Source: an uncultured Clostridia bacterium
Lineage (GTDB): Bacteria > Bacillota > Clostridia > Oscillospirales > Acutalibacteraceae
NCBI GenBank assembly: GCA_937888485.1
Contig: CALAQQ010000170.1
Location: 1-20,318, forward strand
DNA: 20,318 nt
Reading direction: 5' to 3'
In this document: positions 1-7,963 of the stretch, piece after piece
Position numbering within the stretch: the stretch's first letter is position 1
How the letters are laid out: every line of letters begins with the position of its first letter
Made by a program: the position numbers and the translations under genes
The notes under the pieces: model-generated
What the model saw: the letters and a program-made list of their open reading frames with translations, nothing else
Told to the model about the DNA's origin: nothing
Database searches by the model: none

Positions 1-2
1 AG

Positions 3-3000
3 AGACCTGCAAAGATAACAATCGGTGAAGACAACAAGATAGTTGTTGAATTCAAGCTTGTTGAATACACAGCAATATTCAACGGTAACGGAGGTTACAT
101 CATCGATGAGAACGATGAAAAGCAGACAGAAATAATCCTCAAGGGTTATTACGGTCAGACTATTGCAATTCCCGGAGATGACAGACTTGAACGTGAAGGT
201 TACGACTTCACAGGATGGGATGTTGAACCTTCTGAAACATTCACCGAAAATACTGTTCATAACGCAACATGGACAGAAAAGATAGGCGAAGCAATATTCA
301 TTGTAGTTGATAAGAACGGTGATGAAATTGACAGAATCACTCTTGAGTTTAATTACGGTGATAAGATTGCAGCACCCGACTACCCCGTACCCGATGGATA
401 TGAATTAATCGGTTGGGATGTAGGCGACGATGTAATGGGCGAAGATGAACTCACTTACATCGCAACACTTACACCTATCGGATTCAAACTCTCCTATGTA
501 ATCACAGGACTTCCCGAAGATTTAGGTATAACCGCTCCTGAGACACAGCCTGGACTTGTTGCAGGTGAGGATGCTGAAGTAGCAATGGCACCCGTAGTAC
601 CCGGCTATACATTTGACGGTTGGTATCACGGTGAATACAAGTACGATTATGACGGCAACGATGTAATCAACATGCCTGCATCGGATGTAGTACTTACCGG
701 TACATACACGGCAATCATGTACAAGATTACATTCGATTCAGACGGTGCAGGATTTGTAGACACTGAAGAATATCGCTTCAACGAATTAGTTGAAACACTT
801 CCCAAAGTAAGCAAGGAAGGCTATGAATTCCTCGGCTGGTTCGAAGGTGAAACAAAGTACGAAGCAGGATTCAACATGCCCGCAAGAAATATTGCTCTTA
901 CAGCAAAGTGGAAAGAAGTTATCACCGAAGCAACAATCACTCTTGATGCTGCAGGCGGTAAGTTCTCAAACGGAGAACCCGTTTACACAATTACAGGCGT
1001 TGTAGGTTCACCCGCAATAGCTCCCGATAAGCCCACAAGAGAAGGTTATGAGTTCATTGGCTGGCTTGATTCAACCGGAAATGCAACAAAAGTTCCCGAT
1101 AAGATTCCTGCTGAAGATGTAAAACTCACAGCTGCATGGGCAGAACGCTATGACGTAACATATTATGAAGCTGATGGAACAACAGTATTCAAAGAGTATG
1201 TTGACGCAGGTATAAAGGGCGACGATATTCCTGTTCCCGCAACACATCCCGATAAGGACGGATTCACATTCAAGGGCTGGGTTGATGCAGACGGAAACCG
1301 TGTAACAAAGTTCCCTGCAAGCGATGTTAAGCTTTATCCCACATGGGAAGAAGTTATTCCCGGTGAGTTTACAATCACTTATATGGACAGAGAAGCAATT
1401 GTTAACGTAGTCTCATATGAGGAAAATGAAATCATCGCTGATTATAAGCTTCCTGATGTTGAAGGCAAGACATTCATCGGTTGGAACCCCGAACTTCCCA
1501 AGACGATGCCTGCAGAAAACCTTGTAGTAGAAGCTGTTTGGGAAACAAATAAGCACGACATCACTCTTGATGCAAATGGCGGTAAGTTCGAAGACGGCAC
1601 AACAATATTCACTGAAACAGATGTTGAATACGGAACCGTTCTTTCAGACATAATTCCCGCAACACCCACAGCTCCCGAGGGCTATGAGTTTGCAGGTTGG
1701 GATGGCGAACTTCCCTCAACAATGCCTGACCATGACATTTCACTCAAGGCACAGTGGACACCCAAAGAATACACAATCACATATGATTCAAAGGGCGGCA
1801 GCGCAGTTCCTTCGCAGACATATAAGTACGGCGAAAAGGTAGTTGCACCTGAAAATCCCACAAGAGAAGGCTTTGAGTTTGTTAAGTGGAATCCCACACT
1901 TCCCGAAACAATGCCCGCAGAAAACATCACCGTAGAAGCAGTATGGAAAGCACTTGTTGAAACAAATACTCTCACAATTGATGCAAACGGCGGTGAATTC
2001 TCAGACGGCACAAGCATTAAGACTGAAACTCTTGCAGTAGGCGAAGAGATTAAGCGTGAAAATCTTCCCATTCCTGAAAGAGAAGGTTACACATTCGACG
2101 GATGGGATGGTATCCCCGCAGACGGTAAGATGCCTGCAGAAGATATTACAATCACAGCTAAGTGGTCACCCGTTGTAACTCCCACACACAAGGTTGAGTA
2201 TTACTACGCAGTTGGCGGTGTTCTTTATGACACCCTCACATTTAAGGAAGGCGAAACAATCGTTCATCCTGCAGCTCCCGTAGTTGAAGGTCTTACCTTC
2301 AAGGGATGGGCTGATGAAAACGGCAATGCACTTCCCGGAGTAATGGGCGACGAAGACCTCAAGGCATATGCTCAGTTCGAGGTCAATAAGTATAAGGTAA
2401 CTTATATTGTTGACGGTTCCGTATATATGGAATACGATGTAGCATATCAGGCTGAAGTACCCGTTCCTGCAGATCCCGCAGATTCTGCAACACGCCTCTT
2501 TGCAGGCTGGGAGCCTGAAGTTGAAGCAGTAATGCCTGCACATGACCTTACTTACACAGCAACATGGGTAGCTGCTCCCGAATCCGATGAATATACCGCA
2601 ACATATCTTCGTCACAATGGCGAAACATATGCTAAGTATGTTCTCGAAGAAGGCGACATCATTCCCGTACCCGTTGCACCTCAGAGATTCGGTTATGTAT
2701 TCGTAGGTTGGGAACCCGCAGTTCCTGACACAATGCCCGGACATGATATGGTATTCAGACCCAAGTACGAGGCTGACAAGTCATTTGTTACAATCGTAAT
2801 CGGCGGAGGCGTTGTAATCGCAGGCGGTGCAATCGCAGGCGCAATCATCGGCGGCAATATCGCTGCAATCACCGGCGTTTCAATCGTTGGCGGAATCCTT
2901 GTTATCGTTGGTGTTGCTGAACTTATCAAGCATACACACACAGTAACATATATCGTTGACGGTGAAGTTTATAAGACCTATAAGGTTGTTGAAGGAACAA

Positions 3001-3257
3001 GAATTCCTGTTCCCGCTGATCCTGTAAAGGATGGCTTCAAGTTCGAAGGCTGGAACCCCGACGTTCCCAAGAGAATGGGCGACAAGGATCTTGTATTCGA
3101 AGCAACATGGTCTGAAAAGGCTGTTGATGACTCAGCAGATGTTGATGTACCTGTTCCCGATACAGGTTCAATTGCAGGCGGTATTACAGCATTCGCAGTA
3201 ATCTCCGGCGCAGCTGCAGTAGCCTATGTATTCACCAGAAGAAAGAAGGAAGACTGA
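3..3257 (+). CDS. InlB B-repeat surface protein with sortase signal, 5' truncated
   Basis: The frame is open from the window's left edge, so the N-terminus and signal peptide lie outside; 1084 residues are visible. They consist of 14 divergent repeats of about 65-75 residues with the core GYxFxGW...MPAxDxxLxAxW, the InlB B-repeat / Listeria-Bacteroides repeat family (Flg_new), usually found in extracellular adhesins and wall proteins. Between repeats 13 and 14 sits a roughly 46-residue glycine/isoleucine/valine-rich hydrophobic stretch (bases 2784-2920). The C-terminus carries a sorting signal: VPDTG at 3153-3167, a hydrophobic helix, then the basic tail RRKKED. VPDTG departs from LPxTG, so a class-specific sortase is implied, but none is encoded here. 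Repeats and sorting signal are seen directly; cell-wall attachment is known for this signal type; the ligand is unknown. A strong terminator follows the stop codon. Confidence 0.9.
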   Translation, partial: RPAKITIGEDNKIVVEFKLVEYTAIFNGNGGYIIDENDEKQTEIILKGYYGQTIAIPGDDRLEREGYDFTGWDVEPSETFTENTVHNATWTEKIGEAIFIVVDKNGDEIDRITLEFNYGDKIAAPDYPVPDGYELIGWDVGDDVMGEDELTYIATLTPIGFKLSYVITGLPEDLGITAPETQPGLVAGEDAEVAMAPVVPGYTFDGWYHGEYKYDYDGNDVINMPASDVVLTGTYTAIMYKITFDSDGAGFVDTEEYRFNELVETLPKVSKEGYEFLGWFEGETKYEAGFNMPARNIALTAKWKEVITEATITLDAAGGKFSNGEPVYTITGVVGSPAIAPDKPTREGYEFIGWLDSTGNATKVPDKIPAEDVKLTAAWAERYDVTYYEADGTTVFKEYVDAGIKGDDIPVPATHPDKDGFTFKGWVDADGNRVTKFPASDVKLYPTWEEVIPGEFTITYMDREAIVNVVSYEENEIIADYKLPDVEGKTFIGWNPELPKTMPAENLVVEAVWETNKHDITLDANGGKFEDGTTIFTETDVEYGTVLSDIIPATPTAPEGYEFAGWDGELPSTMPDHDISLKAQWTPKEYTITYDSKGGSAVPSQTYKYGEKVVAPENPTREGFEFVKWNPTLPETMPAENITVEAVWKALVETNTLTIDANGGEFSDGTSIKTETLAVGEEIKRENLPIPEREGYTFDGWDGIPADGKMPAEDITITAKWSPVVTPTHKVEYYYAVGGVLYDTLTFKEGETIVHPAAPVVEGLTFKGWADENGNALPGVMGDEDLKAYAQFEVNKYKVTYIVDGSVYMEYDVAYQAEVPVPADPADSATRLFAGWEPEVEAVMPAHDLTYTATWVAAPESDEYTATYLRHNGETYAKYVLEEGDIIPVPVAPQRFGYVFVGWEPAVPDTMPGHDMVFRPKYEADKSFVTIVIGGGVVIAGGAIAGAIIGGNIAAITGVSIVGGILVIVGVAELIKHTHTVTYIVDGEVYKTYKVVEGTRIPVPADPVKDGFKFEGWNPDVPKRMGDKDLVFEATWSEKAVDDSADVDVPVPDTGSIAGGITAFAVISGAAAVAYVFTRRKKED
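63..3117 (+). repeat. 14 tandem InlB B-type repeat units
   Basis: Each unit opens with a beta strand of the type YTITYxxxGG, continues with a V/P-rich strand, and has the signature [EDK]G[YF]xFxGW about 35-40 residues in, ending near MPAxDxxxxAxW. The most canonical units (8-10) lie around 1560-2170. The last unit (2937-3117) is separated from the others by the hydrophobic insert. Divergence between units is high, so these are protein-level rather than near-identical DNA repeats. Confidence 0.85.
2784..2920 (+). other. Internal glycine-zipper hydrophobic segment in the repeat protein
   Basis: About 46 residues of Ile, Val, Ala and Gly with no charged residue, rich in GG and GxxxG spacing and broken once by an Asn-containing GGN. 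This is long enough for two membrane-spanning helices. It lies inside the repeat array, before the last repeat and well before the real C-terminal sorting helix. Topology is inferred. Confidence 0.7.
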
Positions 3258-3293
3258 TTCTTAACGAGTCATAATTCCGACTAAAACAAAAAG

Positions 3294-3322
3294 AGAGCTG
3301 TCACGAAAGTGGCAGCTCTTTT
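3294..3322 (+). terminator. Terminator of the InlB-repeat gene
   Basis: Stem AGAGCTGTCAC / GTGGCAGCTCT (one G-T pair) closed by a GAAA tetraloop and followed by TTTT, 36 bases after the stop codon. Confidence 0.85.
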
Positions 3323-3335
3323 AACGTTCATATAA

Positions 3336-3367
3336 AAAACGGATGTGCCGTAAGACACATCCGTTTT
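3336..3367 (-). terminator. Terminator of mtaB
   Basis: Perfect 12-bp stem AAAACGGATGTG / CACATCCGTTTT with an 8-base loop. Read on the minus strand it follows the mtaB stop by a few bases and ends in a run of six T. The flanks also give T on the plus strand, so it may be bidirectional. Confidence 0.85.
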
Positions 3368-3370
3368 GTT

Positions 3371-4648
3371 TTATATTTTACCTATACAATAATCGCCGTC
3401 AACACTGATGATTTCAGTTTTAACAATACCGTGAACATTTTCGCAGGCAATTTTAACGGGAGTATAGTTGGAAGTGTAGCCTTGTGCAAAACCGTCATGA
3501 TATTCTTCGATAAGAATATCAAGTGTTTTACCGATTTGACTATTCAGAAATTCATTCCGGATTTCATCGCAGATGTTGCTCATAACTGATGCTCTGCGTT
3601 CTTTTTCGCACTTTTCAATCTGGTCGGACATCTTTGCGGCAGGTGTACCGGGTCTTACCGAATAGGGAAAAACATGAACCTTTTCAAAGCCGACTTTTTT
3701 TGCGAACTCAAGCGATGTATTGAAATCTTTCTCTGTTTCGCCCGGGAAACCGACCATTATATCGGTTGTGATTGTTGTGCCGTCAAAAGCATTGCGCAGC
3801 TTCTGACACAGCTCATAATATTCTGCGCTGTCATAATGTCTGTTCATGCGCTTGAGAGTATTGTCACATCCGCTTTGAAGAGAAATATGAAACTGCGGAC
3901 AGAATTCGGGGATTTCGGAAAGTCCCGAAATAATTTCATCTGTAATATGGTCAGGCTCAAGTGAACCGAGTCTGACTCTTTTTATGCCGTCAAACGATGC
4001 GGCAAGTCTAACTGCATCAACTATGTTATAGTCATACCCCATGCCGTATGCAGAGAGATTTATGCCGACGAGCACTATCTCCGAAAAGCCGTTCTTTTCA
4101 AGAGAAGCTATTTCGTTTTTGAGTTCATCAATCGGTTTTGAACGAACCCTGCCTCTTGCATAGGGGATGATACAGTACGAACAAAAACGGTTACAACCGT
4201 CCTCGATTTTAACGCTTGCCCTTGTTCTTTCACGGAAATTGCTTATGCAGTCTCCCGCAAAAGCATCACCTGTTTTGTGTTCATCAACAGCAACGATTCT
4301 TCCTCTGTTTCCGATATACTGAGTTATGTAATCAAATATAAATCGGTTGCTTTTGTTTCCGATAACAATGTCTGCTTCATCAAGCTTACCGCTGATTTCG
4401 GGAAACGCCTGAGGCATGCACCCGGTTAAAACAACAATGCTGTCAGGATGAAGTTTTTTGAAGCGTCGGACAGCCTGCCTTGTTTTGCGGTCGCTTTCTG
4501 CCGTCACGGTGCATGAATTTATGATATAAACATCGGCGTCCTCGGAGTGGTCGGTTATGACAAAGCCGTGAGCTTCAAGGTTTTGTGCCATTGCCTGCGA
4601 CTCATATTGATTAACCTTGCAACCGAGTGTATAAAATGCAGCCTTCAT
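3371..4648 (-). CDS. mtaB: tRNA t6A37 methylthiotransferase MtaB
   Basis: Radical-SAM enzyme that adds a methylthio group to N6-threonylcarbamoyladenosine-37 of ANN-decoding tRNAs, in the cytoplasm. At 425 residues it has the family's usual length. The N-terminal UPF0004 domain opens with TLGCKVNQYES and holds the three cluster cysteines C10, C46 and C77. The radical-SAM CxxxCxxC is C152, C156, C159 followed by IPYARGR. A short TRAM-like C-terminus follows. The opening motif TLGCKVN fits MtaB better than MiaB or RimO. The start ATG is preceded by GGAG about 8 bases upstream. Monocistronic: own promoter, own terminator, and divergent from the carboxypeptidase gene. Confidence 0.93.
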   Translation of the reverse strand: MKAAFYTLGCKVNQYESQAMAQNLEAHGFVITDHSEDADVYIINSCTVTAESDRKTRQAVRRFKKLHPDSIVVLTGCMPQAFPEISGKLDEADIVIGNKSNRFIFDYITQYIGNRGRIVAVDEHKTGDAFAGDCISNFRERTRASVKIEDGCNRFCSYCIIPYARGRVRSKPIDELKNEIASLEKNGFSEIVLVGINLSAYGMGYDYNIVDAVRLAASFDGIKRVRLGSLEPDHITDEIISGLSEIPEFCPQFHISLQSGCDNTLKRMNRHYDSAEYYELCQKLRNAFDGTTITTDIMVGFPGETEKDFNTSLEFAKKVGFEKVHVFPYSVRPGTPAAKMSDQIEKCEKERRASVMSNICDEIRNEFLNSQIGKTLDILIEEYHDGFAQGYTSNYTPVKIACENVHGIVKTEIISVDGDYCIGKI

Positions 4649-4677
4649 AGGTTACTCCTCGATAAAATATTAACTGC

Positions 4678-4706
4678 ATTATAACAGAAAAATCTGTGAT
4701 AATCAA
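4678..4706 (-). promoter_or_regulatory. Sigma-A-type promoter for mtaB
   Basis: On the minus strand: -35 TTGATT (4701-4706), 17-bp spacer, -10 TATAAT (4678-4683), about 30 bases upstream of the mtaB start. The spacer contains the inverted repeat ACAGA-AAAA-TCTGT (4684-4697). Confidence 0.75.
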
Positions 4707-4753
4707 TGCTGTTTCAAACATATATTTTGTTTATAAGTGAAAGGGGAGTTATT

Positions 4754-5902
4754 ATGAAGAAGTTTATAGCGGTTATTGTTTCAGCGGTCATGATTTTAGC
4801 AGCGACCATACCGTCGTATGCTGCGGAAGAAAAATTGCCCGTTGAAATCAAGGCAAAGGCGGCAGTTCTGATGGATGCATCAACAGGTAAGGTGTTAATG
4901 AAATATAATGAAAATGAAAGACTTTATCCCGCATCCGTAACCAAAATCATGCCCCTTCTTTTGATATGCGAAGCAATTGACGAGGGCAGAATATCGCTCA
5001 GCGATGTTGTAACGGTTACGGGAAGTGCGGCATCAAAAGGCGGTTCACAGATATGGCTCAAAGAGGGAGAACAGATGACAGTTGACGAGCTTCTGAAGGC
5101 AACGGCTGTTTACAGCGCGAATGATGCCTGCACAGCGTTGGGCGAATATATTGCAGGCAGCGATGAGGCTTTTGTTAAATTACTCAATGAGAGAGCTTCA
5201 CAGCTTGGAATGACAAATACGCATTTTGAAAACTGCACGGGTCTTGATGATACTACTGAAAACCATCTCACAACCGCTCTTGATGTTGCAATAATGTCGA
5301 GAGAATTGTTGAAACATGAGCTGATAACAAATTACACAACAATATGGATGGATTCACTTAGAAACGGTCAGACAGAGCTTGTAAACACAAACAAGCTTGT
5401 GCGTTTTTATGATGGTACAACGGGTCTTAAGACAGGTACAACTTCAAAGGCGGGATGTTGTGTTTCAGCAAGCGCAAAGCGTGACGGAACTCATCTTATT
5501 GCAGTTGTAATGGGCAGTGAAAACAGTACAGACCGTTTTGAAACGGCAAAAGCAATGCTTAACTACGGGTTTGCAAATTATACAACCGTAACACCTGTTA
5601 TTGATAAATCGCTCATACCGAACGTGGGGGTTATAAACGGAGTGGAAGAAGAAATAATCCCTGTAATACCGAAGTTCAGTCCTGTACTTATTGAAAAAGG
5701 CAGGGAAGGGGATATAACGCAGACAATAGACCTTGCCGTTGATGTTGCGGCACCTGTCGAGAAGGGTCAGGTGCTCGGTACCGTTACATTCATGCTCGGA
5801 GATGAAAAAATCGGAGTATATAATCTTACCGCACCCGATGCTGTGGAGTGTCTGACATTCGGCATAATTTTCAAAAGAATAATAAATGCGATTGTTTCAT
5901 AA
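4754..5902 (+). CDS. D-alanyl-D-alanine carboxypeptidase (peptidase S11, PBP5-like)
   Basis: Removes the terminal D-Ala from peptidoglycan stem peptides outside the membrane, limiting cross-linking. The 382-residue product starts at the ATG behind AAGGGGAG; an in-frame ATG 48 bases upstream has no ribosome site and would bury the signal peptide. Residues 1-24 form a signal peptide ending SYAA. The three active-site motifs of penicillin-binding serine enzymes are intact: SVTK at 61-64, SAN at 121-123, KTG at 226-228. A beta-rich PBP5_C-like region follows and the last 14 residues (FGIIFKRIINAIVS) look like an amphipathic membrane anchor. DacF/DacB-type paralogues cannot be told apart here, so no symbol is given. 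It stands alone with a terminator-like hairpin behind it. Confidence 0.92.
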   Translation: MKKFIAVIVSAVMILAATIPSYAAEEKLPVEIKAKAAVLMDASTGKVLMKYNENERLYPASVTKIMPLLLICEAIDEGRISLSDVVTVTGSAASKGGSQIWLKEGEQMTVDELLKATAVYSANDACTALGEYIAGSDEAFVKLLNERASQLGMTNTHFENCTGLDDTTENHLTTALDVAIMSRELLKHELITNYTTIWMDSLRNGQTELVNTNKLVRFYDGTTGLKTGTTSKAGCCVSASAKRDGTHLIAVVMGSENSTDRFETAKAMLNYGFANYTTVTPVIDKSLIPNVGVINGVEEEIIPVIPKFSPVLIEKGREGDITQTIDLAVDVAAPVEKGQVLGTVTFMLGDEKIGVYNLTAPDAVECLTFGIIFKRIINAIVS

Positions 5903-5939
5903 ATACTGTTTGCAATAATCAATAAAATATGATAATATT

Positions 5940-5975
5940 AATACGGAACATAAAATGTGTTCCGTATTCTGCTTT
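5940..5975 (+). terminator. Terminator after the carboxypeptidase gene
   Basis: Perfect stem ATACGGAACA (5941-5950) / TGTTCCGTAT (5958-5967) with a 7-base loop, followed after TCTGC by TTTTT. The T tract is slightly displaced, so strength is uncertain. Confidence 0.65.
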
Positions 5976-6021
5976 TTACCCTGAATTCTTAAAATATTTT
6001 AATATTTTTTACTTTTAACTG

Positions 6022-6050
6022 TTGCAAAGAATGCGCTTATAGGGTAAAAT
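6022..6050 (+). promoter_or_regulatory. Sigma-A-type promoter for pgi
   Basis: -35 TTGCAA (6022-6027), exact 17-bp spacer, -10 TAAAAT (6045-6050), 55 bases before the pgi start. This A/T-rich intergenic stretch shows no other clear element. Confidence 0.7.
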
Positions 6051-6105
6051 ATATTAAATAATCATTTTTGATATTGTTTTTTATAGTAGGGGTGTAAAGA
6101 CTGAG

Positions 6106-7443
6106 ATGGCGATGAAACTCAATCTCAATTATGCAGGCGAATATGCTTGCAACGAAAAACTTGAAGCAATGCAGGCTGAAATTTCGAAGGCACATGCAAT
6201 GCTTCATGAAGGAACAGGTCAAGGAAATGATTTTCTCGGCTGGATAGACCTTCCCGTAAATTATGACAAGGAAGAATTTGCCCAGATAAAAGAATGTGCG
6301 GGAAAAATCAAGAAGGATTCCGAAGCACTCGTTGTTCTCGGTATCGGAGGTTCATATCTCGGCGCAAGAGCGGCTATTGAATTTGTAAAGTCGAATAACT
6401 ACAACCTTGTCAAGAAGGATACTCCCGATATTTATTTCGGCGGTAACACAATCAGTTCATCGGCTGTTGCAGAGCTTATTAAGCTTATTGAAGGCAAGGA
6501 TTTCTCGATTAATGTTATTTCAAAGTCGGGAACAACAACCGAAACAGCAATAGCATTCCGCATTTTCAAAAAGCTTGCAGAAGAAAAATACGGCAAGGAA
6601 GAAGCGGCTAAAAGAATTTACGTAACAACAGACAAGTCCAGAGGTGCACTCAAGGCACTTGCAGACAGCGAAGGCTATAAAACCTTTGTTGTGCCTGATG
6701 ATGTAGGCGGCAGATATTCCGTTCTTACTGCGGTTGGTCTCCTTCCGATTGCGGTTGCAGGAATTGATATCGATGCAATCATGCAGGGCGCTGCAGATGC
6801 AAGAGAAGCTTATTCCAAGGATGATGTTCTGTCAAATGATTGCTACAAATATGCGGCAATCAGAAATATGCTCTACCGTGACGGAAAGAAACTTGAAATG
6901 ATGGCAGCATATGAGCCTTCAATGACTATGTGGTGCGAATGGTTCAAGCAGCTTTTCGGCGAAAGCGAAGGAAAAGAAAACAAGGGTATTTATCCCACAT
7001 CGGCGATTTTCTCAACCGACCTTCATTCACTCGGTCAGTACATTCAGCAGGGTGAAAGAAGTCTTTTTGAAACGGTTATCTGGGTTAACAATCCCAAGGA
7101 AAACGTTGAAATCGAATTTGATGATGTTAACGGTGACGGACTTAATTTCGTTGCGGGCAAAACAGTTCATTTTGTTAACAGCAAGGCTTTTGCCGGAACT
7201 GTTCTTGCTCATACAGACGGCGATGTTCCCAATATCGTTATCGAAATCGACAAGCAGGATGAATATACTCTCGGTCAGATGATTTACTTCTTTGAAAAGG
7301 CATGCGGAATTTCCGGATATATGCTTGGAGTAAATCCATTCGACCAGCCCGGCGTTGAGAGCTATAAAAAGAACATGTTTGCCCTTCTCGGAAAACCCGG
7401 TTACGAGGCGGAGAAGGACGCACTCGAAGCAAGAATTAAATAA
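6106..7443 (+). CDS. pgi: Glucose-6-phosphate isomerase
   Basis: Cytoplasmic glycolytic enzyme interconverting glucose-6-phosphate and fructose-6-phosphate. At 445 residues it matches the short Firmicutes form of the family. Visible motifs: GIGGSYLGAR at 79-88, the phosphate-binding SKSGTTTET at 139-147, and the SIS-domain signature GGRYSVLTAVGLLPIA at 201-216, followed by the block STDLHSLGQYIQQG. The start is the ATG at 6106; AGGGG lies 13 bases upstream, which is rather far, and a second in-frame ATG two codons later is even farther. Followed after 26 bases by a small P-loop gene with its own AGGAGG, so the two are probably co-transcribed from the promoter at 6022-6050. Confidence 0.97.
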   Translation: MAMKLNLNYAGEYACNEKLEAMQAEISKAHAMLHEGTGQGNDFLGWIDLPVNYDKEEFAQIKECAGKIKKDSEALVVLGIGGSYLGARAAIEFVKSNNYNLVKKDTPDIYFGGNTISSSAVAELIKLIEGKDFSINVISKSGTTTETAIAFRIFKKLAEEKYGKEEAAKRIYVTTDKSRGALKALADSEGYKTFVVPDDVGGRYSVLTAVGLLPIAVAGIDIDAIMQGAADAREAYSKDDVLSNDCYKYAAIRNMLYRDGKKLEMMAAYEPSMTMWCEWFKQLFGESEGKENKGIYPTSAIFSTDLHSLGQYIQQGERSLFETVIWVNNPKENVEIEFDDVNGDGLNFVAGKTVHFVNSKAFAGTVLAHTDGDVPNIVIEIDKQDEYTLGQMIYFFEKACGISGYMLGVNPFDQPGVESYKKNMFALLGKPGYEAEKDALEARIK

Positions 7444-7469
7444 AATTACTATACAGGAGGATTTTTAAA

Positions 7470-7886
7470 ATGATTAATCTTATTCTCGGTAACAAAGGTT
7501 CAGGAAAAACAAAGAGACTCATCGAACTCGTAAACAGCGCTGTTGAAAAAACAAACGGCAATGTTGTTTGCATTGAAAAAGAAAGACTTCTCACTTATGA
7601 TGTAAACTACAGAGCAAGACTTGTTGAAACAGACCACTATAACGTATCAGGCTATGATGCATTCTACGGTTTCCTTTGCGGTATCGTTGCAGGCGACCAT
7701 GATATTACAGACATTCTTGTTGACGCTACTCTTAAAATCGGCGGCAGAGATTATGAAGCTCTTGCCAACTTCCTTGAAAAGGTTTCAGAGCTCAGCAAGA
7801 TTGCAGAACAGGATATTACTTTCACAGTTTCATGTGATGAAAGTGATCTTCCCGCAAGAGTTTTTGATTTCTGCAAAAAAATCTGA
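7470..7886 (+). CDS. Small P-loop NTPase-like protein of unknown function
   Basis: 138 residues behind an excellent AGGAGG, 26 bases after pgi. The N-terminus MINLILGNKGSGKTK carries a textbook Walker A (GNKGSGKT, residues 7-14), and ILVDA at 82-86 could be the Walker B strand. The protein is too short to hold a full helicase or AAA+ module and shows no membrane segment. I recognise no named family; small P-loop proteins like this are sometimes labelled ATP-binding or PilT-like, which the sequence does not justify. Role near pgi is unknown. No clear terminator separates it from the promoter of the next gene, which starts 20 bases after its stop codon. Confidence 0.8.
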   Translation: MINLILGNKGSGKTKRLIELVNSAVEKTNGNVVCIEKERLLTYDVNYRARLVETDHYNVSGYDAFYGFLCGIVAGDHDITDILVDATLKIGGRDYEALANFLEKVSELSKIAEQDITFTVSCDESDLPARVFDFCKKI

Positions 7887-7905
7887 ATTTAATTCAAAAT
7901 TTTAG

Positions 7906-7934
7906 TTGACAAATCATGCTGTTGAATATATAAT
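7906..7934 (+). promoter_or_regulatory. Perfect consensus promoter of the DUF177-rpmF operon
   Basis: TTGACA (7906-7911), exactly 17 bp, TATAAT (7929-7934). Transcription should begin near 7941, which excludes the GTG at 7940 as a start codon and supports the ATG at 7964 for the following gene. Confidence 0.88.
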
Positions 7935-7963
7935 ATTTTGTGCGTGATTTTAGGTGTAAATTT

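Noticed and set aside
2166..2744. Long minus-strand open frame (192 codons) inside the repeat protein gene.
   Set aside because: It is antisense to a clear repeat-bearing coding sequence, has cysteine-rich implausible composition and no ribosome site; a codon-bias shadow.
7940..7963. GTG at 7940 as the start of the DUF177 protein.
   Set aside because: It lies at the predicted transcription start of the perfect promoter 7906-7934 and has no ribosome site; ATG 7964 has AGGTG at 7 bases.
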